NCBI RefSeq assembly: GCF_011045125.1
Contig: NZ_JAAKZF010000017.1
Coordinates: 32,014 to 96,013, forward strand
Direction of reading: 5' to 3'
DNA: 64,000 nt
Source: Allomesorhizobium camelthorni
Lineage (GTDB): Bacteria > Pseudomonadota > Alphaproteobacteria > Rhizobiales > Rhizobiaceae
In this document: one piece after another, positions 44,855 to 54,243 of the stretch
How positions within the stretch are numbered: position 1 is the stretch's first letter
How the letters are laid out: every line of letters starts with the position of its first letter
Notes under the pieces: model-generated
Seen by the model: only the letters and a program-made list of their open reading frames with translations
The model's database searches: none
Told to the model about the DNA's origin: nothing
Program-made: the position numbers and the translations under genes

Positions 44855-45250
44855 TCAAGATCCCTTCAACCGGTTGAGCCGCGATGCGGCCACGTGGCCA
44901 AGCCAGACAGCGGCGAGCCAGGCCATGACGGAAATTCCCACATTCAGTCCCGCTGCGAGCGGACGCCCTTCCCGCAGCAGATTGAAGGTTTCGAGGCTGA
45001 ACATCGAGAAAGTGGTGAAGCCGCCGCAAATGCCGGCCATCACGAACTGACGCGCGCGAGAACCAGCAAAAACGCGGCCGTCGGGCCCGGTCAGCGTGGC
45101 GTAGAAGCCGATGATGAACGAGCCAAGCACGTTCACAAAGAGCGTACCCGCGGGAAAGCCGGGTCCCAGAAGACCAATGCTCGCCATCGACGCGAGAGCC
45201 CGCAACACGCCGCCGATCATGCTTCCCAGCGCGACGCCCGCATACAGCAT
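44855..45250 (-). CDS. crcB: Fluoride channel subunit CrcB (second copy)
   Basis: From ATG at 45250 the protein has 131 residues: MLYAGVALGSMIGGVLRALA, GTLFVNVLGSFIIGFYATL and AGICGGFTTFSMFSLETFNLL. They contain the Fluc hallmarks GxxxRxxL, NxxGSFxxG and GFxGxxTTFSTF-like GGFTTFSMFS. A TTG at 45367 that overlaps the upstream crcB stop would add a 39-residue hydrophilic extension and was not preferred. Two adjacent crcB genes often encode a hetero-oligomeric channel that exports fluoride passively. The N-terminal extension question affects only the start. Confidence 0.88.
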   Translation of the reverse strand: MLYAGVALGSMIGGVLRALASMASIGLLGPGFPAGTLFVNVLGSFIIGFYATLTGPDGRVFAGSRARQFVMAGICGGFTTFSMFSLETFNLLREGRPLAAGLNVGISVMAWLAAVWLGHVAASRLNRLKGS

Positions 45251-45363
45251 CGCAGTATCGCGAAATTTGTGAGAGCGGGAGCCAACCGGAACTTTACGGT
45301 CATGCCCGTCCTGCTTCGCCGATTGCTCGCTCGGCCTTTCGCGGCTGGGCTTCAGCGGCCGGG

Positions 45364-45771
45364 TCAAAAGATGCTACCGCCAAACGTCGAGGCGCCGATG
45401 GCGAAGCCGGCCGCGACCGCGCAAAGGCACAGCATGACCGACAGGGCCACATTGCCGCCGGCGCGCAGCAGATCGCCGTCGCGGGCAAGCGCCAGCGTCT
45501 GCAGGCTGAACGAGGAAACCGTCGTGTAGCTACCGAGGAAACCTGTGACAACGAAAGCCCAGGCCGCAGGCGTGTCGAAAAGCAATCGGCCGTCCGCAGC
45601 GGCGGCGATCAGCCCAATTGCAAAGGCGCCAGTCAAGTTGACGGCCATCGTGCCCCACGGAAACGTCTCGCCGATCCGGCGGCCAACGAAACCGGAGAGA
45701 AAGAACCGGGCCATTCCGCCAACGGCGCTGCCAAGCGCCACCCACATCAATGTGCCAAGCAATTCCTGCAT
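45364..45771 (-). CDS. crcB: Fluoride channel subunit CrcB (first copy)
   Basis: The 135-residue protein has four membrane segments and the family signatures VALGSAVGGMARFFLSG, WGTMAVNLTGAFAIGLI and VTGFLGSYTTVSSFSLQTLAL. It differs from the second copy in replacing the TTFS phenylalanine motif with TTVSSFS, and is probably the partner subunit of a two-component channel. It is the first gene of the crcB-crcB-DUF190-rluC-(EamA)-ATP12 set. The leader does not show a recognisable fluoride riboswitch. Confidence 0.9.
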   Translation of the reverse strand: MQELLGTLMWVALGSAVGGMARFFLSGFVGRRIGETFPWGTMAVNLTGAFAIGLIAAAADGRLLFDTPAAWAFVVTGFLGSYTTVSSFSLQTLALARDGDLLRAGGNVALSVMLCLCAVAAGFAIGASTFGGSIF

Positions 45772-46055
45772 TACCCGATCCCGACAGCGGCGCCTGGCCC
45801 AGCAGTGCCCGCAACCGTTTCCTGCCCGCGGCGGCAGGGTTCGTCAACCGATGTCTTGAAGAGCGCTCAAAAGCAAATCACCGGGCGCCCCCAAACCGAC
45901 GAACCGCCAAGACGTTCCCTCGCCGTCGCGAAGTGGCCTGCCGCGAAGTTTCCAGTGCATTGGGGGATAAGCGCTTGACCCCGTTCCGCCGATTGGCTTT
46001 GGTCTATAAGCAGGTTCAAAGATAACGAGCGTCGCCGCCCTTTCCCGGAGCAGAC

Positions 46056-46334
46056 ATGCGCCCATCCCACCAGCCGGAACGCCGCAGCCAGCCGCGGCCC
46101 GCCGTCCAGAAGAACGCGGTCATCCTGGTCGGCGACAATGCCGGCATCCCCTGCATCGTCCGCAATATTCATTCCGGCGGCGCGGAACTGAATGTCGCTG
46201 CCGAAACCGAACTGCCCGGCCGTTTCCTGCTGCATGTGCCGTCAGACGGGCTGGCCTACCGGATCGTGGTGTGCTGGCGAAAGAGCGAGCGCGTCGGCGT
46301 CGAGTTCAAGAGTTCGGAACCCTGGCAGGAATAA
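46056..46334 (+). CDS. PilZ-domain protein
   Basis: The 92-residue product is a single PilZ domain. The N-terminal basic segment (MRPSHQPERRSQPR) contains the RxxxR c-di-GMP motif (RRSQPR), and the second motif N-x-S-x-x-G appears as NIHSGGAEL about 35 residues later. Expected role: a cyclic di-GMP-responsive adaptor. No effector domain is attached. The start is supported by CCGGAGCAGAC. It is an isolated plus-strand gene between crcB and rarA. Confidence 0.88.
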   Translation: MRPSHQPERRSQPRPAVQKNAVILVGDNAGIPCIVRNIHSGGAELNVAAETELPGRFLLHVPSDGLAYRIVVCWRKSERVGVEFKSSEPWQE

Positions 46335-46372
46335 GCGCGCGCTGCTTCGTCAATTCCCGTGACGGCGATCGG

Positions 46373-47695
46373 CTATGAGCCGCCGTCCTTTGATCGTTCG
46401 GCCCGGAGCTTCGCCCAGTATTCCAGCCGTTTCCTGATCTCGCGCTCGAAGCCGCGCTCGGGCGGGTCATAGAATGTCTGGCGGCCCATCTTCTCGGGAA
46501 AATAGTCCTGCCCGGAAAAGGCTTCGGGCGTATCGTGGTCGTATTCGTAGCCCTTGCCGTAGCTCTCTTCCTTCATCAGCTTGGTCGGCGCGTTCAAAAT
46601 GTGCTTGGGCGGTAGCAGTGAGCCTTTCTCCTTGGCAGCGCGCATCGCGCCCTTGAAGGCGGTGTAGACGGCGTTGGATTTGGGCGCGGTGGCGAGATAG
46701 ACGGTCGCTTCGGCGAAAGCGAGTTCGCCCTCCGGCGAGCCGAGATAGTCGTAGGCGTCCTTGGCAGCGTTGGCGACGACCAGCGCCTGCGGGTCGGCAA
46801 GGCCGATATCTTCCATCGCCATGCGCACCAGCCGCCGGCCGAGATAGAGCGGGTCCTCGCCGGCGTCGAACATGCGAGCCAGATAGTAGAGTGCGGCGTC
46901 GGGGTCCGAGCCGCGCACCGATTTGTGCAGCGCCGAGATCAGATTGTAGTGGCCGTCCTGGCCCTTGTCGTAGATCGGCGCCCGACGCTGCACGATGCGC
47001 TGCAGGCCCTCGGCATCGAACACCTCCTTGGATTTGGCGGCGCGCCAGACTTCTTCCGCCAGCGTCAGCGCCGCACGGCCGTCGCCGTCCGACATGCGTA
47101 TGAGAACCGCCCTCGCCTCCTCGTCCAGCGGCAGTTTTTTGCCCTCGGCCTCCTCGGCGCGGGCGAGCAGTCTTTCGATGCTTTCCTCGCCCAGCGAATG
47201 AAACACCAGAACCCGCGCCCGCGACAGCAGAGCCGCATTGAGCTCGAAGGACGGGTTTTCCGTGGTCGCGCCGACCAGGATGACGGTGCCGTCCTCCATG
47301 ACGGGAAGGAAAGAATCCTGCTGGGCGCGGTTGAAGCGGTGAATCTCGTCGACGAAAAGCAGCGTCTGACGGCCCTGCGAGCGGCGCAGCCGCGCCATCT
47401 CGAACACCTTCTTCAAGTCGGCGACGCCCGAGAAGATCGCCGAAAGCTGCTCGAAGGTCAGTCCGGTTTCGCCGGCCAGCAGCCTGGCAACCGTGGTCTT
47501 TCCCGTTCCCGGCGGTCCCCAGAAGATCATGGAGCCGAGCGAGCCCGAGCGGATCATGCGCGTCAGCGCGCCGTCCTCGCCGGTCAGATGCTCCTGGCCG
47601 ACCACCTCGGCCAGGCTCGCAGGGCGCAGCCGGTCGGCAAGCGGCCTTCCGGGAGGCTCTTTTTCCGGCTCGTCGGCCTTGAACAGGTCAGCCAT
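46373..47695 (-). CDS. rarA: Replication-associated recombination protein RarA (MgsA)
   Basis: The 440-residue AAA+ ATPase has Walker A GPPGTGKTTVARLL (residues 60-73), Walker B LLFVDEIHRFN, sensor motif VGATTENPSFELN, and the RarA C-terminal domain with HKSVRGSDPDAALYYLARMFDAGEDPLYLGRRLVRMA. The C-terminus YGKGYEYDHDTPEAFSGQDYFPEKM is diagnostic. It acts at stalled replication forks and interacts with SSB. It starts seven nucleotides downstream of degQ on the same strand and is probably co-transcribed. Confidence 0.95.
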   Translation of the reverse strand: MADLFKADEPEKEPPGRPLADRLRPASLAEVVGQEHLTGEDGALTRMIRSGSLGSMIFWGPPGTGKTTVARLLAGETGLTFEQLSAIFSGVADLKKVFEMARLRRSQGRQTLLFVDEIHRFNRAQQDSFLPVMEDGTVILVGATTENPSFELNAALLSRARVLVFHSLGEESIERLLARAEEAEGKKLPLDEEARAVLIRMSDGDGRAALTLAEEVWRAAKSKEVFDAEGLQRIVQRRAPIYDKGQDGHYNLISALHKSVRGSDPDAALYYLARMFDAGEDPLYLGRRLVRMAMEDIGLADPQALVVANAAKDAYDYLGSPEGELAFAEATVYLATAPKSNAVYTAFKGAMRAAKEKGSLLPPKHILNAPTKLMKEESYGKGYEYDHDTPEAFSGQDYFPEKMGRQTFYDPPERGFEREIRKRLEYWAKLRAERSKDGGS

Positions 47696-47702
47696 AGTCC
47701 AC

Positions 47703-49274
47703 TCAGTATCGCAGCATCTGACGCAGCAACTGCCCGTCGCGCTCCACCGTGAAGCGCCACCAGCGCGTCTGCTGCGCGGCGACCGCTGCCAGCTTGTCCG
47801 GTGTATCGATCACTTCGCCATTGACCTCGCGCACGATGTCGCGCGGCTGAAAGCCGAAGCTGGCCGCCGGCGAGTTGCGATCTACGTCGAGGATCGTCAC
47901 GCCCTTGGTGTCGGTCCGCAGCCGAAGGCGCTGCGCCAGGCGCGGCGAAAGCTCGGCGACCTTCGCGCCCGAAAACGGGCTGCGTCCCCTGATCATGACT
48001 TCCTTGGCCGATGCGCCCTCGGGCGCCCGCTCGAGACTGATCTCGACTGTCTTTTCCTCGTTCTGGCTGAGCACCTTCAGGCTGGCCTTGCCGCCGACGG
48101 GCTTCGTCGCCAGGCGATAGCCAAGCGCATCCACATGTTCGATCGCGACCTCGTTCATGGCGAGGATGACGTCGCCCGGCCTCAGGCCGGCCCGCGCTGC
48201 CGGCCCTTCCGGGTCGAGCGCCGCAACAAGCGCGCCGGAAGGCCGCGCCATGCCAAGAGCGTCGGCGATCTGCGCGGTAACCGGCTCGAAAGTCGCGCCG
48301 ATGAACGGGCGTTCGAAGAAGTCGCGGCCCTGCTTGGCGGCCTCGGTCACGGCGCGCACGATATTGGAGGGAATGGCGAAACCGATGCCGATCGAGCCGC
48401 CGCTGCGGCTGTAGATTGCAGTGTTGATGCCGACGAGCTGGCCGGTCATGTTGATCAGCGGACCGCCGGAATTGCCAGGATTGATCGCCGCGTCGGTCTG
48501 GATGAAGAAACCGAAATCGCTGACTCCGATATGCGTGCGGGCAAGTGCGGAGACGATGCCGCTGGTGGTGGTCTGGCCGACGCCGAACGGGTTGCCCATC
48601 GCCAGGACGAGATCGCCCACCTCCAGCGCGTCGGAATCGCCGATCGGGATTACCGGAAACGGCTCATCGCTCTCGATCTTGAGCACGCCAAGGTCGAGCG
48701 ATTCGTCCTTGAGCAGCACCTTGCTCTCGAATTCGCGCCCGTCGGCCGTTGCAACCTTCACCGCGTCGGCATCGCGGATGACGTGATAATTTGTGACGAC
48801 GATGCCGCTCGGATCGACGAGCACGCCCGAACCGAGCGCCGATTGCGCGCGCGGCGGCGCCTGGCGTCCGAAGAAGCGCTCGAAGAACGGATCGCCCTCG
48901 AAAGGCGAGCGCAGGCGCGCCTGCTGCGACGCATAGACGTTGACGACGGCCGGCGCGGTCTCCTTGACCAGCGGCGCGAAAGAAAGCTGGATTTCGGCCC
49001 GACCGAACGGCAGGCGCCGGCCTTGAGGCGCTGCCGGCGGCAGCGGCTCCTCGCCGCCGCTCAGAAGCTCGTTCAGCACGTCCTTGAGGCCAGGATCCTC
49101 CTTCGGCGCCGCTTCGGCCGCAGGCGCATTCTCGGCAGCCGGAGCATTCTGGGCAACGGGAGCATTCTGAGGTGCCGGAGCGTCCTGTGCGCCCGCCGGA
49201 AGCGCAAAAAACGCCGGCGCGTATGCGAGCCAGGTAGCGATCAGGACATGCGGCAATCTAGTCGCAAAAGACAT
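47703..49274 (-). CDS. degQ: Do/DegQ-family serine endopeptidase
   Basis: From ATG at 49274 (GGAGGATT ribosome binding site) the protease has 523 residues. A signal peptide (MSFATRLPHVLIATWLAYAPAFFALPAGA) is followed by an Ala/Pro-rich spacer with NAP repeats (residues about 31-58). The catalytic triad is His164 (TNYHVIRD), Asp194 (ESLDLGVLK) and Ser269 (PGNSGGPL). Two PDZ domains follow, at about residues 330-420 and 430-520. It acts in the periplasm as protease and chaperone. The protein could equally be called DegP-like, since the family boundary is unclear. It lies downstream of the alpha operon terminator and upstream of rarA. Confidence 0.93.
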   Translation of the reverse strand: MSFATRLPHVLIATWLAYAPAFFALPAGAQDAPAPQNAPVAQNAPAAENAPAAEAAPKEDPGLKDVLNELLSGGEEPLPPAAPQGRRLPFGRAEIQLSFAPLVKETAPAVVNVYASQQARLRSPFEGDPFFERFFGRQAPPRAQSALGSGVLVDPSGIVVTNYHVIRDADAVKVATADGREFESKVLLKDESLDLGVLKIESDEPFPVIPIGDSDALEVGDLVLAMGNPFGVGQTTTSGIVSALARTHIGVSDFGFFIQTDAAINPGNSGGPLINMTGQLVGINTAIYSRSGGSIGIGFAIPSNIVRAVTEAAKQGRDFFERPFIGATFEPVTAQIADALGMARPSGALVAALDPEGPAARAGLRPGDVILAMNEVAIEHVDALGYRLATKPVGGKASLKVLSQNEEKTVEISLERAPEGASAKEVMIRGRSPFSGAKVAELSPRLAQRLRLRTDTKGVTILDVDRNSPAASFGFQPRDIVREVNGEVIDTPDKLAAVAAQQTRWWRFTVERDGQLLRQMLRY

Positions 49275-49391
49275 GCGAATCCTCCAAAGAATGGTTGCGC
49301 GCATTGTCGTGAAGATTGTGCGGAATGAAAGGCTTTGCCGCGAATTATGCAGCGCTGCCCTCACTGCCGCCGGTCAGCCGCATCGTGCGCT

Positions 49392-49423
49392 CAAAAAAGC
49401 AAAAAGGGGCCGCAAGGCCCCTT
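49392..49423 (-). terminator. Terminator of the ribosomal alpha operon after rplQ
   Basis: On the minus strand AAGGGGCC and GGCCCCTT (49404-49423) form a perfect 8-bp stem with a TTGC loop, followed by TTTGCTTTTTTG. Transcription from rplQ should end here, just before the degQ promoter. Confidence 0.88.
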
Positions 49424-49453
49424 CGCAAAGTCTGAATCCGGCCCGGCGGAAAA

Positions 49454-49885
49454 TTATGCCGCTTCGGCTTCCGAATTGGCATCTTCGGCCTCGACGCGGG
49501 CGCGGTCGGCGGCGCCCTTTGCGGAGGTGTCGCGATCGACGAACTCGATGACGGCCAGCGGGGCGTTGTCGCCGTGGCGGAAGCCGGCCTTCATGATGCG
49601 CAGATAGCCGCCATTGCGGGTGGCGTAGCGCGGCGCGATGGTGTCGAACAGGCGCTTGACGACGCCTTCATTGCCGATCTGCGCGATCACCTGACGGCGT
49701 GCGTGCAGGTCGCCGCGCTTGCCGAGCGTGACGAGCTTCTCGACGATCGGACGCAGATCCTTCGCCTTCGGCAGCGTCGTGACGATCTGCTCATGCTCGA
49801 TCAGCGAGACAGCGAGGTTTGCGAACATCGCGCTGCGGTGGCTTGCACTGCGGCCCAGCCGGCGGCCGGTAAATCCATGGCGCAT
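49454..49885 (-). CDS. rplQ: 50S ribosomal protein L17
   Basis: The 143-residue protein starts [20 protein letters not shown], the invariant L17 N-terminus, and carries [17 protein letters not shown]. It binds 23S rRNA near the tunnel exit. The C-terminal tail ([20 protein letters not shown]) is an acidic/Ala-rich extension of about 20 residues beyond the E. coli form, as seen in other Rhizobiales. It is last in the alpha operon, separated from rpoA by the heptad-repeat hairpin at 49930-50001. Confidence 0.98.
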   Translation of the reverse strand: MRHGFTGRRLGRSASHRSAMFANLAVSLIEHEQIVTTLPKAKDLRPIVEKLVTLGKRGDLHARRQVIAQIGNEGVVKRLFDTIAPRYATRNGGYLRIMKAGFRHGDNAPLAVIEFVDRDTSAKGAADRARVEAEDANSEAEAA

Positions 49886-49929
49886 GGCTCTTCTCCTTGG
49901 AGTATGGGCATGACGCCCGGTGTTTCATT

Positions 49930-50001
49930 GAGGGAGGAGCGAATAGCGAATAGCGAATAGTAGTGCGCCCGCTATTTCCCTATTCGCTACTCCCTATTCG
50001 C
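49930..50001. repeat. Heptanucleotide-repeat hairpin between rpoA and rplQ
   Basis: The left arm holds three AGCGAAT units (49940-49960). The right arm holds CCTATTC, GCTACTC and CCTATTC units (about 49978-50001), the inverse of the same TAGNGAR pattern. The right arm ends five bases before the rpoA stop. It has no ORF and matches the period and core of the repeats flanking the S23-like cassette. Confidence 0.78.
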
Positions 50002-50005
50002 GGTT

Positions 50006-51016
50006 TCAATACTGGTCTTCGTAACGCTTGGCGAGATCTTCGATGTTTTCCGGCGGCCAGTCGGCCACTTCCATGCCGAGATGGAGACCCATCGCGGCAA
50101 GCACTTCCTTGATCTCGTTCAGCGACTTGCGGCCGAAGTTCGGGGTGCGCAGCATCTCGGCTTCGGTCTTCTGGATCAGGTCGCCGATATAGACGATGTT
50201 GTCGTTCTTCAGGCAGTTGGCCGAACGCACCGAAAGCTCGAGCTCGTCGACCTTCTTCAGCAGCGCCGGGTTGAAGGCCAACTCGGTCACGGCCTCTTCC
50301 GGCTGCACCTTGTGCGGCTCCTCGAAATTGACGAACAGGCCGAGTTGGTCCTGCAGGATGCGCGCGGCGAAAGCGACCGCGTCCTCGCCGGTGATCGAAC
50401 CGTCGGTCTCGATGGTCATGGTCAGCTTGTCATAGTCGAGAACCTGGCCTTCGCGGGTGTTCTCGACCTTGTAGGAGACCTTCTTGACCGGCGAATAGAG
50501 GCTGTCGACCGGGATAAGGCCGATCGGCGCATCTTCGGCGCGGTTGCGGTCGGCCGGCACATAGCCCTTGCCGGTGTCGACGGTGAATTCCATGCGGATC
50601 TCGGCGCCCTCGTCCAGCGTGCAGATCACGTGGTCGGGGTTGAGGATCTCGACGTCGCCCACGGTCTGGATGTCGCCGGCCAGCACTGCGCCCGGTCCCT
50701 GCTTGCGCACGACCATGCGCTTGGGGCCGTCGCCTTCCATCTTGATGGCGATTTCCTTGATGTTTAGCACGATGTCGGTCACGTCCTCGCGGACGCCCGA
50801 GATCGAGGAGAACTCGTGCAGCACGCCGTCGATCTGCACCGCCGTCACGGCAGCGCCGCGCAGCGACGACAACAACACGCGGCGAAGCGCGTTGCCGAGC
50901 GTCAGCCCGAAGCCGCGCTCGAGCGGCTCGGCGACCAGCGTGGTCAGGGTCTTCTTCTTGGACGAGAACTCGATCTTGTTGGGCTTGATCAGTTCCTGCC
51001 AGTTTTTCTGGATCAT
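50006..51016 (-). CDS. rpoA: DNA-directed RNA polymerase subunit alpha
   Basis: From ATG at 51016 (GGAAGGAAG ribosome binding site) the protein has 336 residues and begins [20 protein letters not shown]. The N-terminal dimerisation domain contains [35 protein letters not shown]. The C-terminal domain (residues about 250-325) ends with helix-hairpin-helix [23 protein letters not shown], which contacts UP elements and activators. An in-frame ATG ten codons upstream lacks conservation. It is part of the rpsM-rpsK-rpoA-rplQ set. Confidence 0.98.
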   Translation of the reverse strand: MIQKNWQELIKPNKIEFSSKKKTLTTLVAEPLERGFGLTLGNALRRVLLSSLRGAAVTAVQIDGVLHEFSSISGVREDVTDIVLNIKEIAIKMEGDGPKRMVVRKQGPGAVLAGDIQTVGDVEILNPDHVICTLDEGAEIRMEFTVDTGKGYVPADRNRAEDAPIGLIPVDSLYSPVKKVSYKVENTREGQVLDYDKLTMTIETDGSITGEDAVAFAARILQDQLGLFVNFEEPHKVQPEEAVTELAFNPALLKKVDELELSVRSANCLKNDNIVYIGDLIQKTEAEMLRTPNFGRKSLNEIKEVLAAMGLHLGMEVADWPPENIEDLAKRYEDQY

Positions 51017-51116
51017 TTTATCTTCCTTCCGATATCCTGCCACCATCCAATCGTGGCAGGCGATATGGAAAGCCGCGCAGGCGCCCGAAGACGCTCACGC
51101 GGCGGTTAAGCAATAA

Positions 51117-51506
51117 TCAGACGCGGCGCTTCTTGCGCGGGCGGCAGCCATTGTGCGGGATCGGCGTGACGTCGCGGATCGAGGTGATCGTGAAACCGCC
51201 GGCCTGCAGCGCGCGCAGCGCCGATTCACGGCCCGAACCCGGACCGCAGACTTCGACCTCGAGCATGCGCATGCCGTGCTCCTGAGCCTTCTTGCTCACG
51301 TCCTCGGCAGCCATCTGCGCCGCGAACGGGGTCGACTTGCGCGAACCCTTGAAGCCCTGGGCTCCGGCCGACGACCAGGCAATCGTATTGCCCTGCGCGT
51401 CGGTGATAGTGATCATCGTATTGTTGAAGGTCGAATTGACGTGGGCTACGCCCGACGAAATGTTCTTGCGTTCGCGACGGCGAATACGCCCGGCTTCCTT
51501 GGCCAT
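51117..51506 (-). CDS. rpsK: 30S ribosomal protein S11
   Basis: The 129-residue protein shows [43 protein letters not shown] and the C-terminal [16 protein letters not shown] typical of S11. It lines the platform of the 30S subunit at the mRNA exit. It is separated from rpsM by the second gene-free heptad hairpin at 51561-51630. Confidence 0.98.
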   Translation of the reverse strand: MAKEAGRIRRRERKNISSGVAHVNSTFNNTMITITDAQGNTIAWSSAGAQGFKGSRKSTPFAAQMAAEDVSKKAQEHGMRMLEVEVCGPGSGRESALRALQAGGFTITSIRDVTPIPHNGCRPRKKRRV

Positions 51507-51560
51507 GATGGTCCTTTCAGTTGATCTCTACACCGCCGTAATGCCAGCGGCTCCACCTGG

Positions 51561-51630
51561 TAAGGCAGTAGGGGTTAGGCAGTAGGCAGTCGGATTCCCC
51601 TACTGCCCATTGCCTACTGCCCAATGCCTC
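51561..51630. repeat. Heptanucleotide-repeat hairpin between rpsM and rpsK
   Basis: The left arm (51562-51590) holds TAGGCAG-type units at 7-nt spacing and the right arm (51597-51629) the inverse. GGCAGTAGGGG (51564-51574) pairs perfectly with CCCCTACTGCC (51597-51607). The period, the TAG core and the gene-spacer location match the repeats at 49930 and around the S23-like cassette, but the unit sequence differs (TAGGCAG instead of TAGNGAR). The right arm ends four bases before the rpsM stop. Confidence 0.75.
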
Positions 51631-51633
51631 AAA

Positions 51634-52002
51634 TTACTTCTTCTTGCCGGCAATCGCCTTGGCCGGGCCCTTGCGGGTGCGCGCATTGGTATGAGTGCGC
51701 TGGCCGCGGACCGGCAGCGAGCGGCGATGGCGCAGGCCGCGATACGAGCCGAGGTCCATGAGGCGCTTGATGTTCATCGACACTTCGCGGCGCAGATCGC
51801 CCTCGACCTGGTAGTCGCGGTCGATGGTCTCGCGGATGGCCAGAACTTCGGCGTCGGTCAGTTGGTTGACGCGACGCTCGGCCGGAATGCCGACCTTCTC
51901 GACGATCTCGGAAGCGAACTTCTTGCCGATGCCGTGAATGTACTGCAGCGCGATGATGACGCGCTTGTTGGTCGGAATGTTGACGCCTGCTATACGGGCC
52001 AT
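51634..52002 (-). CDS. rpsM: 30S ribosomal protein S13
   Basis: The 122-residue protein starts at ATG 52002 ([20 protein letters not shown]), with GGAG upstream in ATGGAGAAG. It has the conserved [13 protein letters not shown] helix-turn-helix and the basic C-terminal tail ([24 protein letters not shown]) that reaches the P site. Longer in-frame readings to 52191 are not conserved. Confidence 0.98.
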   Translation of the reverse strand: MARIAGVNIPTNKRVIIALQYIHGIGKKFASEIVEKVGIPAERRVNQLTDAEVLAIRETIDRDYQVEGDLRREVSMNIKRLMDLGSYRGLRHRRSLPVRGQRTHTNARTRKGPAKAIAGKKK

Positions 52003-52190
52003 CTTCTTCTCCATGTGGGCCGGTCGAGCCGGCATTTTGGGTTGACCCGCGTCCGGTGGAGGCCGGCCCTTGCGGGAGTTCCTATTCAATAGACCGTCAT
52101 GTCCTCGCGGACCGGCCGTTTCATGCCTGAATGGGAGACGGGCTGCCATAGTCCAGAACGGACCGGCTGTCAACCGCCCTCTCAGGGGCA

Positions 52191-52778
52191 TCAGGCGTTT
52201 GCGTGAAGCGCCTTTTCGATCTCGGCCGTAACCGTGTCCATGTCGGCCATGCCGTCCAGCGTAACCAGTTCGCCGGTGGAGGCGTAATAGGCCGACAGCG
52301 GCGCGGTCTTTTCGCGATACTCGTTGAGGCGCTTCTTGAACGATTCCGGATTATCGTCCGCCCTCACCTTGCCGCCTGACGCCAGCGTTTCGGCGACACG
52401 CTTCTCCATGCGGCTGACCAGCGCCGATTCGTCGACCTTGAGTTCGATCACGGCGTCGAGTTTCTGGCCCTTGTCGGCGAGCATCTGCGTCAGCGCCTCG
52501 GCCTGGGGCACGGTGCGCGGAAAGCCGTCAAGGATGAAGCCGCGGGCAGCATCCGGCTGGTCGATCCGCTCCGAGACGATCTGGTTAACGATCTCGTCCG
52601 AGACAAGCTGTCCGGAGTCCATCACGGCCTTGGCGCGCTTGCCCACCTCGGTGCCGTTGGCGACCGCGGCGCGCAGCATGTCGCCGGTGGAGAGTTGCGG
52701 TATTCCGTGCCGCTCGACCAGCCTCTGGGCTTGCGTCCCCTTGCCCGCCCCAGGCGGCCCGAGCAATATCAACCTCAT
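52191..52778 (-). CDS. adk: Adenylate kinase
   Basis: The 195-residue enzyme has the P-loop [12 protein letters not shown] (residues 7-18), the NMP-binding [13 protein letters not shown] and the DEEEE-free short LID ([22 protein letters not shown]), so it is the short-LID form common in alphaproteobacteria rather than the 214-residue E. coli form. It interconverts AMP, ADP and ATP. Its placement between secY and rpsM, overlapping the secY stop (ATGA), is the usual lineage arrangement. Confidence 0.97.
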   Translation of the reverse strand: MRLILLGPPGAGKGTQAQRLVERHGIPQLSTGDMLRAAVANGTEVGKRAKAVMDSGQLVSDEIVNQIVSERIDQPDAARGFILDGFPRTVPQAEALTQMLADKGQKLDAVIELKVDESALVSRMEKRVAETLASGGKVRADDNPESFKKRLNEYREKTAPLSAYYASTGELVTLDGMADMDTVTAEIEKALHANA

Positions 52779-54115
52779 CTGCCTCTCTTGCCCCCGCGCA
52801 GCTTCGACTTCTTGATCAGTCCCTCATACTGGTGGGCAATCAGGTGACCCTGGATCTGCGCAACCGTATCCAGCGTTACACTGACCACGATCAGAAGCGA
52901 AGTGCCACCAAGGTAGAACGGCACGCCAGTCGCCGAGATCAGGAATTCGGGCAGCAGGCAGACGAGGACGAGGTAGATGGCGCCGACGACGGTGATGCGC
53001 GTCAGCACATAGTCGATGTATTCGGCGGTGCGCTCGCCCGGGCGGTAGCCGGGAATGAAGCCGGAGTGCTTCTTCAGCTGGTCGGCCGTATCCTTCGGAT
53101 TGAACACGATGGCCGTGTAGAAGAAGGCGAAAAACGCGATCATGGCCGCGTAAAGCAGCATGTAGAGCGGCTGCCCATGGCCAAGGGCTGCCAGGGCAGT
53201 GCTTGCCCAGCCGGGCATCGTCGTCGTTGCCGAGAATCCCGCGACGGTCGCCGGCAGGAGCAGAAGCGACGAGGCGAAGATCGGCGGGATGACGCCGGCG
53301 GTGTTGAGCTTCAGCGGCAGGTGCGACGTATCGCCCTGGAACATGCGGTTGCCGACCTGGCGTTTTGGATACTGGATCAAAAGCCGGCGCTGGGCGCGCT
53401 CGAAGAAGACGATGATCGCGATGACGGCGATGGCGAGCACGATGATCGCGAGAATCAGCCCGGTCGACAGCGCGCCGGTACGGCCGAGTTCCAGCGTGCC
53501 GCTAATCGCCGACGGCAGGCCGGCGACGATGCCGGCAAAGATTATGAGCGAAATCCCGTTGCCGATGCCGCGCGCGGTGATCTGCTCACCCAGCCACATC
53601 AGGAACATGGTGCCGCCGACCAGGGTGATGACGGTCGAGGCGCGGAAGAAAATGCCAGGCTCGGTGACGATGCCGGCGCCGCTCTCAAGCCCGACCGAGA
53701 TGCCGTAGGCCTGGACGAGGGCGAGCAGCACGGTGCCGTAGCGCGTGTATTGGTTGATGACCTTGCGGCCCTGCTCGCCTTCCTTCTTCAAGGCTTCGAG
53801 CGAGGGGATGACCGAGGTCATCAGCTGCATGATGATGGAGGCCGAAATGTAGGGCATGATGCCCAGCGCAAACAGCGCCATGCGCTCGACCGCGCCGCCG
53901 GCAAACATGTTGAACATGCCGAGCACGCCGCCGGACTGCTGCGTGAAAGCCTGTGCGAATGCGTCGGGATTGATGCCTGGAAGCGGGATATAGGTGCCGA
54001 GGCGGTAGACCAGGAGCGCGCCCAGGGTGAACCAGATGCGCTTCTTCAGGTCTTCGGCCTTGGCGAAGGCTGCGAAATTCAGATTGGATGCAAGTTGTTC
54101 AGCAGCCGATGCCAT
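52775..54115 (-). CDS. secY: Protein translocase subunit SecY
   Basis: The 446-residue protein has ten transmembrane helices. It starts [20 protein letters not shown]. Characteristic segments are [11 protein letters not shown], the plug region [54 protein letters not shown] and the cytoplasmic loop [39 protein letters not shown]. It forms the SecYEG channel. It is downstream of rplO as in most bacteria and is co-transcribed with adk. Confidence 0.98.
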   Translation of the reverse strand: MASAAEQLASNLNFAAFAKAEDLKKRIWFTLGALLVYRLGTYIPLPGINPDAFAQAFTQQSGGVLGMFNMFAGGAVERMALFALGIMPYISASIIMQLMTSVIPSLEALKKEGEQGRKVINQYTRYGTVLLALVQAYGISVGLESGAGIVTEPGIFFRASTVITLVGGTMFLMWLGEQITARGIGNGISLIIFAGIVAGLPSAISGTLELGRTGALSTGLILAIIVLAIAVIAIIVFFERAQRRLLIQYPKRQVGNRMFQGDTSHLPLKLNTAGVIPPIFASSLLLLPATVAGFSATTTMPGWASTALAALGHGQPLYMLLYAAMIAFFAFFYTAIVFNPKDTADQLKKHSGFIPGYRPGERTAEYIDYVLTRITVVGAIYLVLVCLLPEFLISATGVPFYLGGTSLLIVVSVTLDTVAQIQGHLIAHQYEGLIKKSKLRGGKRGR

Positions 54116-54243
54116 ATGGAAGTCTCCGCTTCGTCACGCTTGAAAGCCCGCAGCGGGCGGCATTGTCGACGAAGCTCCGAGATAGGCTTCGGACGGCAAA
54201 GATGCAAGCGGCGGCCGCCGGGACCGCCGCTTGAAAAGTGCAA

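Noticed and set aside
45772..45960. A fluoride riboswitch upstream of the first crcB
   Set aside because: I could not find the conserved pseudoknot segments of the crcB motif on the minus strand. A covariance search would settle it.
47493..49328. A plus-strand open frame of 611 codons opposite rarA and degQ
   Set aside because: It spans two genes on the opposite strand that have clear catalytic motifs. The codon pattern is that of antisense GC-rich DNA.
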